DNA from: an uncultured Bellilinea sp.
GTDB taxonomy: Bacteria > Chloroflexota > Anaerolineae > Anaerolineales > Anaerolineaceae
NCBI GenBank assembly: GCA_938040735.1
Contig: CALHYE010000006.1
Coordinates: 1-57,865, forward strand
Length of the DNA stretch: 57,865 nt
Direction of reading: 5' to 3'
The position numbers and the translations under genes are program-made. Below the pieces are notes generated by a model that was not told where the DNA came from, made no database searches, and saw only the letters and a list, made by a program, of their open reading frames with translations. How positions within the stretch are numbered: the first letter of the stretch is position 1; every line of letters begins with the position of its first letter. Positions 1 through 8,354 of this stretch are shown here, in pieces.

Positions 1-69
1 CGGATTAACCCCAAAATCACCGCTTTTTTCCCCCGGCGGGGGATGGAATCTGGCGGGCGGGTGGCTTAA
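1..69 (+). CDS. C-terminal end of an unidentified upstream gene (partial)
   Basis: Frame 1 is open from the window edge to a TAA at 67-69, giving a basic tail that ends in MESGGRVA. It stops 10 bases before the next ATG at 80, the spacing expected of a co-transcribed upstream gene. Only about 22 codons are visible, so no family can be named. The frame of the next gene (frame 2) is also open back to the window edge, so this assignment is tentative. Confidence 0.35.
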   Translation, partial: RINPKITAFFPRRGMESGGRVA

Positions 70-79
70 GATCAGGCTG

Positions 80-610
80 ATGATGCTTTTCACGTCGGTT
101 TCTCTCGGCTTGTGTGTACTGGTGTGTGAGCGCCAAACGGCAGGCGATGCAGCCACCCGCTTGCTGGTTGAACTGGCGCTGCGCGGTGAGGCGCTGGCAA
201 TAGACGGCGGTAACCGCTTGCAGGCCTACCCGCTGGCGCGGGCCTTGCGTGAACGCACTAACCGTTTCGACCTTTTCTGCCAGCGGGTGAGGATTCGGCG
301 GGCGTTTACTGCCTATCAGATGCTGGCGCTGCTGGAAAGCCTCCCTCTCCTTACTTCCCCGCTGGTCATTCTGGATCCGTTAGCTTCTTTTTATGATGAA
401 ACGCTGCCGGTCGGGCAGGCGCGCTGGCTGGCGCAGCGCTGCTTGGGAGAAGTGGAGCGGTTGAAGCAGGCTGCTCCCGTCTTTATCTTGCTGAGGACTT
501 GTCCCTCGCCTCAGCGTCGTTTTTTGCACGAAATGGTCTGCCACCGAGCCGATACGCTCTTCTTTGAGCCGAAAAAAACATCCTCTTTTGTGCAACCGAG
601 CCTGTTTTGA
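80..610 (+). CDS. RecA/RadA-like ATPase-fold protein with degenerate P-loop
   Basis: The 176-residue protein has the layout of a short RecA-superfamily domain. A hydrophobic strand (LGLCVLVCE, about residues 9-17) is followed where a Walker A loop should be, then an IDGGNR segment near residue 42, an RRAFTAYQM segment near residue 74, and a Walker B-like strand LVILDPLASFYDE near residue 96. The P-loop region reads ERQTAGDAATR and lacks the GKT/GKS lysine, so ATP hydrolysis is unlikely. It lies 11 bases before a small coiled-coil gene and a family B DNA polymerase, an arrangement recalling the ImuA-type helper of mutasome cassettes. The reading frame is open upstream to the window edge, so a longer protein starting outside the window is possible. 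The RecA-like fold is inferred from pattern only. Confidence 0.6.
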   Translation: MMLFTSVSLGLCVLVCERQTAGDAATRLLVELALRGEALAIDGGNRLQAYPLARALRERTNRFDLFCQRVRIRRAFTAYQMLALLESLPLLTSPLVILDPLASFYDETLPVGQARWLAQRCLGEVERLKQAAPVFILLRTCPSPQRRFLHEMVCHRADTLFFEPKKTSSFVQPSLF

Positions 611-621
611 GAGGTGAAAGA

Positions 622-906
622 ATGGGGCGTACTGTTCCAACCATCACCCGTCAACTGAATGAAACCGAAGCCATGCTGCAAGGCTTTCGAAGGGCGTTGC
701 GGCGGGGCGATCAGACCCTGCTGGATGGCTTGCTGGCATCCGCCCACCGCCATCTGGCTGCCATTTCGGCCAGCGGCGCTCTGCTGCCTTTTGAGGCAGC
801 CTTACTAGCGATGCTGATTGAACAGGCGCGCCAGATTGCGACGCTGGAGGAGGAAGTTGGTATCTTGCGGGAGGAATTGATACGGCTGCGCGATGGCGAG
901 GGTTGA
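622..906 (+). CDS. Small coiled-coil protein of the polymerase cassette
   Basis: This encodes a 94-residue protein. The ATG at 622 is preceded by GAGAGGTGAAAG, a good ribosome binding site. A TTG at 607 lies further upstream and is less likely. The C-terminal third (LLAMLIEQARQIATLEEEV and onward) is a predicted amphipathic coiled coil rich in Glu, Leu and Arg, while the N-terminal half is basic. It is sandwiched between a RecA-like gene and a family B polymerase, and its 3' end overlaps the polymerase start by 14 bases, which implies translational coupling. I do not recognise a named family. A structural or bridging role between the two neighbours is inference from position. Confidence 0.7.
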   Translation: MGRTVPTITRQLNETEAMLQGFRRALRRGDQTLLDGLLASAHRHLAAISASGALLPFEAALLAMLIEQARQIATLEEEVGILREELIRLRDGEG

Positions 907-3016
907 AAAGACCGGCTGGCTGATGGATGTGTACACCCGGCCGCAGGGTGAATTGACCTGTTGGCTGGTGAGCGAGGACGGGCAGCGCTGGCTGCTGCCG
1001 ATGGATTTTCCGGTCACTTTTTATGCGGCTGGCAGTCCGGCGGCGCTGCGGCAGGCCTGGCGCTTTTTACAGGACCGCGGAGTACGCCTTTCCCGGCAGG
1101 TACGCCGTGACCTGTTTCACGGAGAGCGGGTTGTGTTGTCCGCAACCTTGGATTTGCCCGGACGGCTGCCTGAGACCTACCGCCGCTTGGCGCAGGCTTT
1201 TCCGGCATTGGATTACTACGATGCTGACCTGCCGCTCTCCGTACGTTTTGTGGCTGGTACGCAAGCGCCGCTGCTGGGACGCTGCCGCTTTGAAACCGAC
1301 GGCCAGCGTTTGCTGGGGTTGCAGCCGCTTGAATCGGCTTGGGAGATGCAGCCCTCGCTGCCGCCCCTGCGGGTGATGGAAATCGAGTGTGACGCCGATC
1401 CGGCGCTGCATCCCCCGCAGGAGATCGTCATTCGCTGCGGCAGACGCTGCTATCGTTTTCCCTTGCAGCCCTTACGCGCCTTTGTGGTCAACCTGCAAGC
1501 ATTACTGGGGACTTACGATCCGGACGTAATTCTGACCCGTTATGGCGACACCTGGCTGTTCCCGTTCCTGAGCGAGCATGCCCCCTTTTTGAACCCCAAT
1601 CGTGACGAACAGTTGAAGGTTGAGTTTCGCCGCGAGCGCAGTTTGTTTGCTTACGGGCAGGCGCTTTACCGCGGCGCGCAGGCGCTGCTCTTCGGGCGCT
1701 GGCACATTGACCGTTGTAATGCCACTTTGTTTGCCGAAATCGGGCTGACAGGCGCGCTGGAGATGGCGCGGGTTACCGGTTTGGGGGTGCAGGAGGCGGT
1801 GCGAAAGTCGCCGGGGGCGGGGATCACCGCTATGCAAATGCAGACTGCCCTGCGTGACGGGGTATTGATCCCGGCGGTCAAACAGCAAGCGGAAGCCGCG
1901 CGCACGCTTGTCAGCCTGATTCGCTATGACCGCGGCGGGATGGTCTATCAACCGCTGGTCGGCGTGCATCGTCAGGTTGCCGAACTGGATTTTGCTTCGA
2001 TGTACCCGGCGATCATGGTGCGTTATAACATCTCGCCCGAAACACTCAACCGGCGAGACGCTCCCGCCGGGCTGATTCCGCGCACCTTACAGCCGCTGCT
2101 GGTCAAACGTCTGGCGCTCAAACATTGCTTACACACCCTCGACCGGCGTGACAGCCGCGCAAGCGATTTGAAGGCCCGCCAGACGGCGCTCAAATGGCTG
2201 CTGGTGGTGTGTTTTGGGTATTTGGGGTATAAAAATGCCCGTTTTGGGCGGGTGGAATCGCACGAGGCGGTAACCGCCATCAGCCGCGAGTTGCTGCTGC
2301 AGGCTAAGGAAAATGCCGAGGAAATGGGATTCACCGTGCTGCACATGTATGTGGACAGCCTGTTTGTGAAACGGGAAGGGACACAGAACGAAGTGGATTT
2401 TTTGCCGCTGGTGGAGAAAATTCAACAGCAGAGCGGTATTGGCGTAAGCCTGGAAGGCGTGTATCGCTGGCTGGTGTTTTTACCGGCGCGCCATGACCGG
2501 CGTATTCCGGTGGCAAACCGCTATTTTGGTGTGTTTGAGGATGGCACGTTGAAATACCGTGGTATTGCCTTGCGGCGGCATGATACCTGTCCCTATGTAG
2601 CCCAGACCCAGTTGGATATTTTGGACTGTCTGGCGCAGGCGGATGATCCGCGGCAGCAATGGCGCGAGGCGTGGGCGCTGGTTAACCAGCGGATGAGGTC
2701 TCTGCAGCGCCGGCAGGCAGCCGTGGAAGCGCTGCAAATGGCGGTCAAACTCAGCCGAGACCCGCAATCTTTCCATCGCCCTTCGGCGGCGGCACAGGCT
2801 GCCCGCCAGTTGCAGGCTGAGGGGGTGGCGGTGCGCGCCGGCATGCGGCTTTTCTTCTGGTACACTCTGCAGGGGGTTAGTGTTACTCCGCCCGGCGCAG
2901 ATTGCCTTGACTGGGATCGTTATGCGCGGCTGGTTTTTCGGGCCGCCGCTGAAATTCTGGATCCTCTACAGCCGGTCTCTGAGGTTCGGCAGTTTCACCT
3001 TCCCTTATGCCGGTGA
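893..3016 (+). CDS. Family B DNA polymerase, exonuclease motifs degenerate
   Basis: The 707-residue protein carries the three family B polymerase motifs. Motif A is ELDFASMYPAIM (Asp366). Motif B is TALKWLLVVCFGYLGY (Lys434, with the usual Asn-Ser pair replaced). Motif C is HMYVDSLFV, which keeps the second, metal-binding Asp (Asp488) of YGDTDS but has Tyr for the first. The exonuclease half is still recognisable: exo I reads MEIECD near residue 162, with Glu for the usual first Asp, and exo II reads YGDTWLFPFL near residue 217, with the FD Asp lost. The polymerase site therefore looks competent while proofreading is probably absent. The protein is shorter than replicative archaeal PolB (about 780 residues). 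The ATG start overlaps the preceding gene by 14 bases. A translesion or repair role is inferred from exonuclease loss and operon context. Confidence 0.88.
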   Translation: MARVEKTGWLMDVYTRPQGELTCWLVSEDGQRWLLPMDFPVTFYAAGSPAALRQAWRFLQDRGVRLSRQVRRDLFHGERVVLSATLDLPGRLPETYRRLAQAFPALDYYDADLPLSVRFVAGTQAPLLGRCRFETDGQRLLGLQPLESAWEMQPSLPPLRVMEIECDADPALHPPQEIVIRCGRRCYRFPLQPLRAFVVNLQALLGTYDPDVILTRYGDTWLFPFLSEHAPFLNPNRDEQLKVEFRRERSLFAYGQALYRGAQALLFGRWHIDRCNATLFAEIGLTGALEMARVTGLGVQEAVRKSPGAGITAMQMQTALRDGVLIPAVKQQAEAARTLVSLIRYDRGGMVYQPLVGVHRQVAELDFASMYPAIMVRYNISPETLNRRDAPAGLIPRTLQPLLVKRLALKHCLHTLDRRDSRASDLKARQTALKWLLVVCFGYLGYKNARFGRVESHEAVTAISRELLLQAKENAEEMGFTVLHMYVDSLFVKREGTQNEVDFLPLVEKIQQQSGIGVSLEGVYRWLVFLPARHDRRIPVANRYFGVFEDGTLKYRGIALRRHDTCPYVAQTQLDILDCLAQADDPRQQWREAWALVNQRMRSLQRRQAAVEALQMAVKLSRDPQSFHRPSAAAQAARQLQAEGVAVRAGMRLFFWYTLQGVSVTPPGADCLDWDRYARLVFRAAAEILDPLQPVSEVRQFHLPLCR

Positions 3017-3027
3017 TGATGGGCAGT

Positions 3028-5121
3028 TCAGGACTTCAGAATAATGCGTGCATCTACCACCTGCAAGCCGTGTTCAAATACCAGAGCGGGGTTGAGGTCA
3101 ATTTCCAGAATTTTCTCATTGTCCAGCATTAATTGAGACAGCCGCAGCATAGCATCTACAACCGCGGAACGGTCAGCCGGGGGCTGCCCGCGAATTCCGC
3201 TCAGCAGACGGGCGGCGCGCAGTTGGTCCAGCATTTCTTCAATGTCCAGAGGCGTTACCGGCGCGAGCCGAATGGAAATGTCCTGCAAGGCTTCGGCGTA
3301 AATCCCGCCCAGACCAAGCAGCAAGACAGGCCCGAAGGAAGGATCGCGTTTTCCGCCAAGGATGATCTCTTTGCCGCCGCTTAGCATTTTTTGGATCAGG
3401 AATTGCTCCGGTGGTTCAAGTCCTTGCTGCCCAAACCGTTCTTCCATTTCCAGAATGGCTGCTGCCAGCAGCACTTGATCGGGGATATTCAAGGCAATAG
3501 CCCCTACATCTGTTTTGTGGGCTGCTTGTTCGGAAATGGCTTTAACCACGACGGGGTAGCCGATGCGGGCGGAGACTTCAACCGCCTGTGAGAGGTTGTA
3601 TACTTTTGCCCAAGGCGCTACCGGCAGACCATAGGCTTCGCATACCTGCATGGCTTGATCCAGCGGGAGCAGGGCGGAAGTGGAGTGACTGATTATCCAA
3701 CGGGCCTTGCTGGGGGCATCCTTCGGCAGAGAAATTGCGGGGGGATGATTTTGAGCGGCGCGCAACAATTCAACCCGCCGGTAGTGATCCCGCGAGGCAG
3801 CCAGCGCCTGGACGGCTTCATAAACTTCGCTGAAGAGCGGGAATCCCAAATGTTTCTCCAGATAATTAACCTCTTCGGCTTCAGTAAAGTAACACAGGGC
3901 AATCGGGACTTGATAACGCTGGCTGATCGCCTTGAGTTTTTCCGCCACAGCGCGGGCGGTAGGGATGGTCTCGCGGCGATAATTGAAAATCAGCAGGAAA
4001 GCATCGGCTTGGTTGAGTTTTATGGCTTCTTCTACAAGGACCGGGTAGGCATCGAAATTAAAGACCGTCCCCAAGTCCAGCGGATTCATTCGCTCAATGA
4101 CGTTGACCCGAAAGAAGGGTTGGGCCACCTCGATTAAGGCGTCACTGTAAGGCGGTAGTTCAAAACCAAACTGGCTGGCGCAATCAACCGCAATGATGGC
4201 ATGACCACCCGAACGTGAGAATACCCCCAGGCGATTGCCGCGCACCGGCGGCAGGGTAAAGCCTTTACTGTAAATCATCATTTCCCGAAAGGTCATCGCG
4301 CGGGTAATCCCGAATTGCCGTAAAGCGGCGTTGACAATCCCCTCATCATTTGCCAGCGCTGCCGTGTGAGATTGCGCAATTTGCGCGCTGGCCTGACCGG
4401 TATTGGATTTATAGACAATCACCGGTTTGGGAGACTGGGCAGCCAGTTCCACCAGTTGACGTCCTTCAACAATGCTTTCAAGGTACAGCAGAATGATTTG
4501 TGTCGCCGAGTCTTGAATGAAATATTGAAGATAATCGCTCTCTTTGAGATCAATTTTGTTACCTACACTGACTGATTTTGCAATTCCCAGGCCGGCGGCG
4601 GCAAGCAGGTCAATGCACGTCAAGACAACGCCGCCGCTTTGAGAAACCAGCGAGACGCTGCCGCGGGGGATTTCCTCGGGGGCGGTGGGAACAAAAATGG
4701 TACAGATACCGCTGTCGGTGCAGATAATGCCGATACAATTCGGCCCAACAAGACGCATTCCCCATTTATGGGCGATTTGGCACAGTTCTTCCTCTAACTT
4801 TGCGCCTTCCTCGGAAAATTCACTAAAACCGGCGGATTCGATGACCGCATAGCGCACGCCGGCCGCACCAAATTCATCCAACAGAGCCGGTACGGTGGCT
4901 GCGGGGGTGAGGATTACAGCCAGATCGATGTTGGGCGGCAATTGACTGACCGAGGAATAAATTGGACGATTAAGAGTCCACCCCTCGGCGCGTCCCAGTA
5001 AAAACAATTCCCCCCGGTAACCAAATTCAATCAAGTTGCTGGCAATATGACGAGCAAGATTGTCATGCTTATCAGAAACTCCCGCTACGACGATGCTGCG
5101 CGGATAAAAGATTGGATTCAT
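3028..5121 (-). CDS. ADP-forming acyl-CoA synthetase (acetate-CoA ligase type), fused alpha-beta
   Basis: The 697-residue protein has the complete fused layout of NDP-forming acyl-CoA synthetases. An N-terminal CoA-binding Rossmann domain opens with IFYPRSIVVAGVS. Succinyl-CoA-ligase-like domains follow, with the phosphohistidine motif SHTAALA at His252. The ATP-grasp domain covers about residues 490-697 (PVVVKAISEQAAHKTDVG, GLGGIYAEALQD). Such enzymes turn acetyl-CoA or other acyl-CoA, ADP and phosphate into acid, CoA and ATP, and are typical of fermentative archaea and some anaerobic bacteria. The acyl specificity cannot be read from the sequence. It points away from the polymerase gene, with which it converges. 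Confidence 0.92.
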   Translation of the reverse strand: MNPIFYPRSIVVAGVSDKHDNLARHIASNLIEFGYRGELFLLGRAEGWTLNRPIYSSVSQLPPNIDLAVILTPAATVPALLDEFGAAGVRYAVIESAGFSEFSEEGAKLEEELCQIAHKWGMRLVGPNCIGIICTDSGICTIFVPTAPEEIPRGSVSLVSQSGGVVLTCIDLLAAAGLGIAKSVSVGNKIDLKESDYLQYFIQDSATQIILLYLESIVEGRQLVELAAQSPKPVIVYKSNTGQASAQIAQSHTAALANDEGIVNAALRQFGITRAMTFREMMIYSKGFTLPPVRGNRLGVFSRSGGHAIIAVDCASQFGFELPPYSDALIEVAQPFFRVNVIERMNPLDLGTVFNFDAYPVLVEEAIKLNQADAFLLIFNYRRETIPTARAVAEKLKAISQRYQVPIALCYFTEAEEVNYLEKHLGFPLFSEVYEAVQALAASRDHYRRVELLRAAQNHPPAISLPKDAPSKARWIISHSTSALLPLDQAMQVCEAYGLPVAPWAKVYNLSQAVEVSARIGYPVVVKAISEQAAHKTDVGAIALNIPDQVLLAAAILEMEERFGQQGLEPPEQFLIQKMLSGGKEIILGGKRDPSFGPVLLLGLGGIYAEALQDISIRLAPVTPLDIEEMLDQLRAARLLSGIRGQPPADRSAVVDAMLRLSQLMLDNEKILEIDLNPALVFEHGLQVVDARIILKS

Positions 5122-5251
5122 GATCTGCCTCGCAAAGCCCGCCAGAATTTTGAATTAGAACGAACGATTAACATATTTATTATGGCACAACCTTGCTTTC
5201 AATAACTCTCGGCGAGGATTGATTTTATCCAAAATGCCAGTCGGGAAAGAT

Positions 5252-5752
5252 TCAATCTTGATAGAGGGGATTGCCGTTCAGCGTGGCGATGACCGTAATG
5301 GGAGTCTGGCTGGTCAAAGCAACTTCCGTAAAGCACATTCGGCGAGCCAGTCTCACCAGTTCCTGAATGGTTGACGGCGGCTCATCCGATTCGATTTGGA
5401 CTTCGACTTCAAAACCATCACAAAATGCCTCGGCGTCACCTCGTAATACCGAGCCTTGTTCACGAAAATGAGCGGTTACTTTGACTGTTTCTTTACGAAG
5501 GTTCAATCTTTTTTTGGACGCAACCTGCGTCACGTGGGAGATCAGTCAGAGAGCCATGCCGGAAACAAAATAAGTCAGCGGAGTGGGGGCAGTGCCTTCC
5601 CCGCCCGGGACGTAATTGCCCTCATCGCTGATGAAAGCGAACAGGCGGCCGGTTTCCGGCTGGCCGGCAATGACTTGTTTACGCCACTTTTCAAGCGAGG
5701 TGGCAGTGGCTTCGACTACAATCTTGCGCAGATGATCCTTGCGATTTTCCAT
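5252..5752 (-). CDS. OsmC-like redox protein, probable selenoprotein (in-frame UGA = Sec69)
   Basis: Two open stretches in the same frame are separated by a single TGA (complement of 5546-5548). Read through, they make one 166-residue OsmC-family protein. The stretch before the TGA ends in TAPTPLTYFVSGMAL, and the TGA falls exactly nine residues after PTPL, where the family has its peroxidatic Cys. The stretch after it continues the long helix and the beta strands, and keeps the second family Cys (Cys140, RRMCFTEVAL). OsmC/Ohr proteins reduce organic hydroperoxides through this Cys pair. A two-part stem-loop starts just after the UGA. The start is the ATG at 5752, with GGAGGAG five bases upstream; a longer frame to 5833 lacks such a site. 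OsmC-like selenoproteins are known from metagenomic surveys. Neither sel genes nor the selenocysteine tRNA is in the window. Confidence 0.85.
5503..5545 (-). promoter_or_regulatory. Bacterial SECIS-like stem-loop within the OsmC-like gene
   Basis: On the minus strand, the bases directly after the UGA form a lower helix (GATCT with AGATT, extendable by a wobble pair) and an upper perfect 6-bp helix GACGCA/TGCGTC at 5531-5517, closing on a GGT apical loop at 5525-5523. Twenty bases separate the UGA from the loop guanines. That is within the roughly 16-37 base window and G-rich apical loop known for bacterial SECIS elements recognised by SelB. It also encodes protein, as bacterial SECIS elements do. 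Folding was done by eye. Confidence 0.75.
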
Positions 5753-5928
5753 GGTACTCCTCCGGCGGATGATTTTGTTAGGTAGACTATACCATGATTT
5801 TCTTCTCAAAAAATTTATCGCTTTTTTATCCATCTTTTACCTCCTCCTTATGGTCAAAACAGATCAAACGGGGCATGATATGTTGCGGTTGTCATACAAT
5901 TATTCCATTTTTACAAGAGAGAGGAACC

Positions 5929-8280
5929 ATGAAATTCAGAGACCGTTTGATCATGATCATTACTTTGATTCTGGTGTTTGTAATGGGGGTCAATACGGCG
6001 TGGATGGTCAGTCAGGCACGAAAATCGCTTTTGGATCAGACCCGCTCCAACGCTGTGGCACTGGCGGAGATGTTTGCCCACTCGGTGGATTTTGCCAACC
6101 GCATTCCGGCAGAAGTTGACCGGATTGTCGGCCGGCAGATGGTCACTCAGGCGAGAATTTCGGCCTATTTGATTGATGCAGCCCTCAAGGCGGGGATGAG
6201 CGAGGCTCAAATTGAAGAAATGCTACGCGCTATTGTGGATACGACAGATCTTAAAGAATTCTGGATTACCGATGATACCGGGACGGTGGTATATTCCAAT
6301 ATTGATGTGCCCTTTGCCTTCAGTCCTGACCCAAACGAACAACCGCAGGCTTATATTTTTTACCAGTTAATCCAGCAAACAAACGGCGAGGTGGTTCAAT
6401 CGGCTCAGGTGCGAGAACTCGACTCCAAGATGTACAAGTATGTGGGGGTCTCGGGAGTGGATAGCCCGCGCATTGTGCAGGTGGGCGTTGAGGCGACCTA
6501 TCTGGATGAGGTGACCCGCAGCATGAATTTGCAAACGCTGGTGGATAAAACGGTGTCGGTCAAGGATGTGAACGCTGTGGCCGTAAAAGTGGCCGATCAG
6601 CCGGCAATTTTCAGCGCGCGTCAGGGTTTCTCTCAATCAGATTTAATGAATACGGATTGGGAGGAGAGCGTCGAGCAAGCGTTGAGCGGTGGAGATGTGG
6701 TTGTAGATGAAATCCAAAACGCGCTACGGGTTGTTTATCCGGTAAAAACCAGCGCCGGTGAACAGGCAACCATCACGGTGTTTATGAGCACTGAAGGCGT
6801 TACCCAGCAGGTTCGTCAGACCTTAATCACTGCCGTGATCGCAACCTTGATTCTGCTGGCGATCAGTCTTGGGGTTGCCTTATTGATTGCCAATACAATC
6901 ACCCGCCCGCTGGGGGTGATTGAGAAAGCCGCTGATCAACTCGCCGATGGCGATCTATCGTTTTCCGAAGTCCAGCAGAAACAGCTGGAAGATATTTATC
7001 GCCGCAAGGATGAATTGGGTACGGTGGGGCGCGCTTTCCAGCGTTTGTTTGGTTACTTTACCGAGATGATCGAAGTCGCAAACCGGCTTGCGGCGGGAGA
7101 CTTGAGTATTTCCGTCAAACCACGCTCGGAACGGGATGGTCTGGGGCGGGCGTTTTCAACGATGATTTCCAGCCTGAAATCCACGGTGTTCCGACTTGCA
7201 CAAAGTTCAGACGAGTTGGATCAAGCCTCGGCGGAGTTAGCTAACTTTGCCGAGCAGGTACGGCTGGCTTCGGAGCAGATTGCTCAAACCATGCAGCAGA
7301 TTGCGATGGGTTCTTCTCAGCAAGCCGAGTCGGTTCAGCGCACGGTGAGCTCGGTGCACCAGATGGCGAACGCAATTGACGGAGTTGCCAAAGGCGCGCA
7401 GGAACAAGCCCGCGCGGTAACCTCTGCCTCGCAAGTTTCCAACCAGATGGGCGAGAAGATGCAAAACGTTGCCGAAACGGCCACCGAAGGCGCTCAAAAT
7501 GCAATCAGCGCCGCCGAGGTGGCTCAAAACAGCGCCGAAACGCTCAACCAGATGATTAATGGAATGCAGCTGATCAAGGAAAAGGTTGACCTTTCCATGG
7601 ATCGCGTCAAAGAGATGGGCGAGCGTTCTCAACAGATCAGCGTGATTCTGGAAACGATCGAAGATATTGCTAATCAAACCAATTTGCTGGCGCTCAACGC
7701 AGCCATCGAGGCTGCCCGGGCCGGCGAGCACGGTAAGGGTTTTGCGGTCGTGGCGGATGAAGTCCGCAAATTGGCTGAGCGTTCAGCGCAGGCTACCCGC
7801 CAGATTGGCGACCTTGTGACGGAAATTCAAAAAACAGTACATGAAGCAGTGGAGGCGATGAGCCTGAGCGCTAAAGAAGTGGAAAACGGAGTAGCCCAGA
7901 CTCATCAATCCAGCGAAGCGCTGATGCGCATTTTGGAAGTGATCCAGCAGGTTCGCCAGCAGGCTGAAGGAATTGCCTCAGCCGTCAAACAAATTTCCGG
8001 CTTTTCAAACGAATTGATAGATGTAATGGACTCGGTTTCCTCGGTGGTGGAGGAGAACATTGCCTCGACCGAGGAAATGTCGGCTAGTTCGACAGAGGTT
8101 TCAGAGGCAATGGAGATGATTGCCAGCATCAACGAGGAAACCAATGCATCCATCGAGGAAATCAGCGCGGCGGCGCGCGAGATGAGCCAGCAGGTTCAAG
8201 ATGTAACCTCAGCCGCTGTATCCCTTTCTCGGATGGCGGCCTCTTTGCGTGGACTGGTCGGGCAATTCAAAGTTTCGTAA
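5929..8280 (+). CDS. Methyl-accepting chemotaxis protein
   Basis: The 783-residue receptor starts at the ATG at 5929, preceded by GAGAGAGGAACC; an upstream in-frame start at 5794 has no site. Transmembrane helix 1 is near residues 8-30 ([14 protein letters not shown]), a periplasmic sensing domain of about 260 residues follows, and helix 2 is near residues 299-320 ([19 protein letters not shown]). HAMP segments come next ([20 protein letters not shown] and a second copy), then a long cytoplasmic coiled coil. The conserved hairpin tip contains [20 protein letters not shown] near residue 580. No CheR-binding pentapeptide is visible at the C-terminus. No other chemotaxis genes are in the window, so this is an orphan receptor here. 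Its ligand is unknown. Confidence 0.95.
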   Translation: MKFRDRLIMIITLILVFVMGVNTAWMVSQARKSLLDQTRSNAVALAEMFAHSVDFANRIPAEVDRIVGRQMVTQARISAYLIDAALKAGMSEAQIEEMLRAIVDTTDLKEFWITDDTGTVVYSNIDVPFAFSPDPNEQPQAYIFYQLIQQTNGEVVQSAQVRELDSKMYKYVGVSGVDSPRIVQVGVEATYLDEVTRSMNLQTLVDKTVSVKDVNAVAVKVADQPAIFSARQGFSQSDLMNTDWEESVEQALSGGDVVVDEIQNALRVVYPVKTSAGEQATITVFMSTEGVTQQVRQTLITAVIATLILLAISLGVALLIANTITRPLGVIEKAADQLADGDLSFSEVQQKQLEDIYRRKDELGTVGRAFQRLFGYFTEMIEVANRLAAGDLSISVKPRSERDGLGRAFSTMISSLKSTVFRLAQSSDELDQASAELANFAEQVRLASEQIAQTMQQIAMGSSQQAESVQRTVSSVHQMANAIDGVAKGAQEQARAVTSASQVSNQMGEKMQNVAETATEGAQNAISAAEVAQNSAETLNQMINGMQLIKEKVDLSMDRVKEMGERSQQISVILETIEDIANQTNLLALNAAIEAARAGEHGKGFAVVADEVRKLAERSAQATRQIGDLVTEIQKTVHEAVEAMSLSAKEVENGVAQTHQSSEALMRILEVIQQVRQQAEGIASAVKQISGFSNELIDVMDSVSSVVEENIASTEEMSASSTEVSEAMEMIASINEETNASIEEISAAAREMSQQVQDVTSAAVSLSRMAASLRGLVGQFKVS

Positions 8281-8300
8281 GAACAAAGCCGGGATAAAAG

Positions 8301-8339
8301 ATAAGCGGCGGTGGCACATGCTCCGCCGCTTGTCTTTTT
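8301..8339 (+). terminator. Intrinsic terminator after the chemoreceptor gene
   Basis: A 9-bp perfect stem (AAGCGGCGG at 8303-8311 with CCGCCGCTT at 8323-8331) and an 11-base loop are followed by GTCTTTTTG. It lies 22 bases after the stop codon and may also limit transcription from the convergent amidohydrolase gene. Confidence 0.8.
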
Positions 8340-8354
8340 GATGGTTGGCGCGCG

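Noticed and set aside
5252-5533. A separate 93-residue gene starting at 5533
   Set aside because: It is in the same frame as the preceding stretch, has no ribosome site, and completes an OsmC fold only if the UGA is read through.
5753-5833. N-terminal extension of the OsmC-like gene to 5833
   Set aside because: No conserved sequence and no site; the ATG at 5752 has GGAGGAG.
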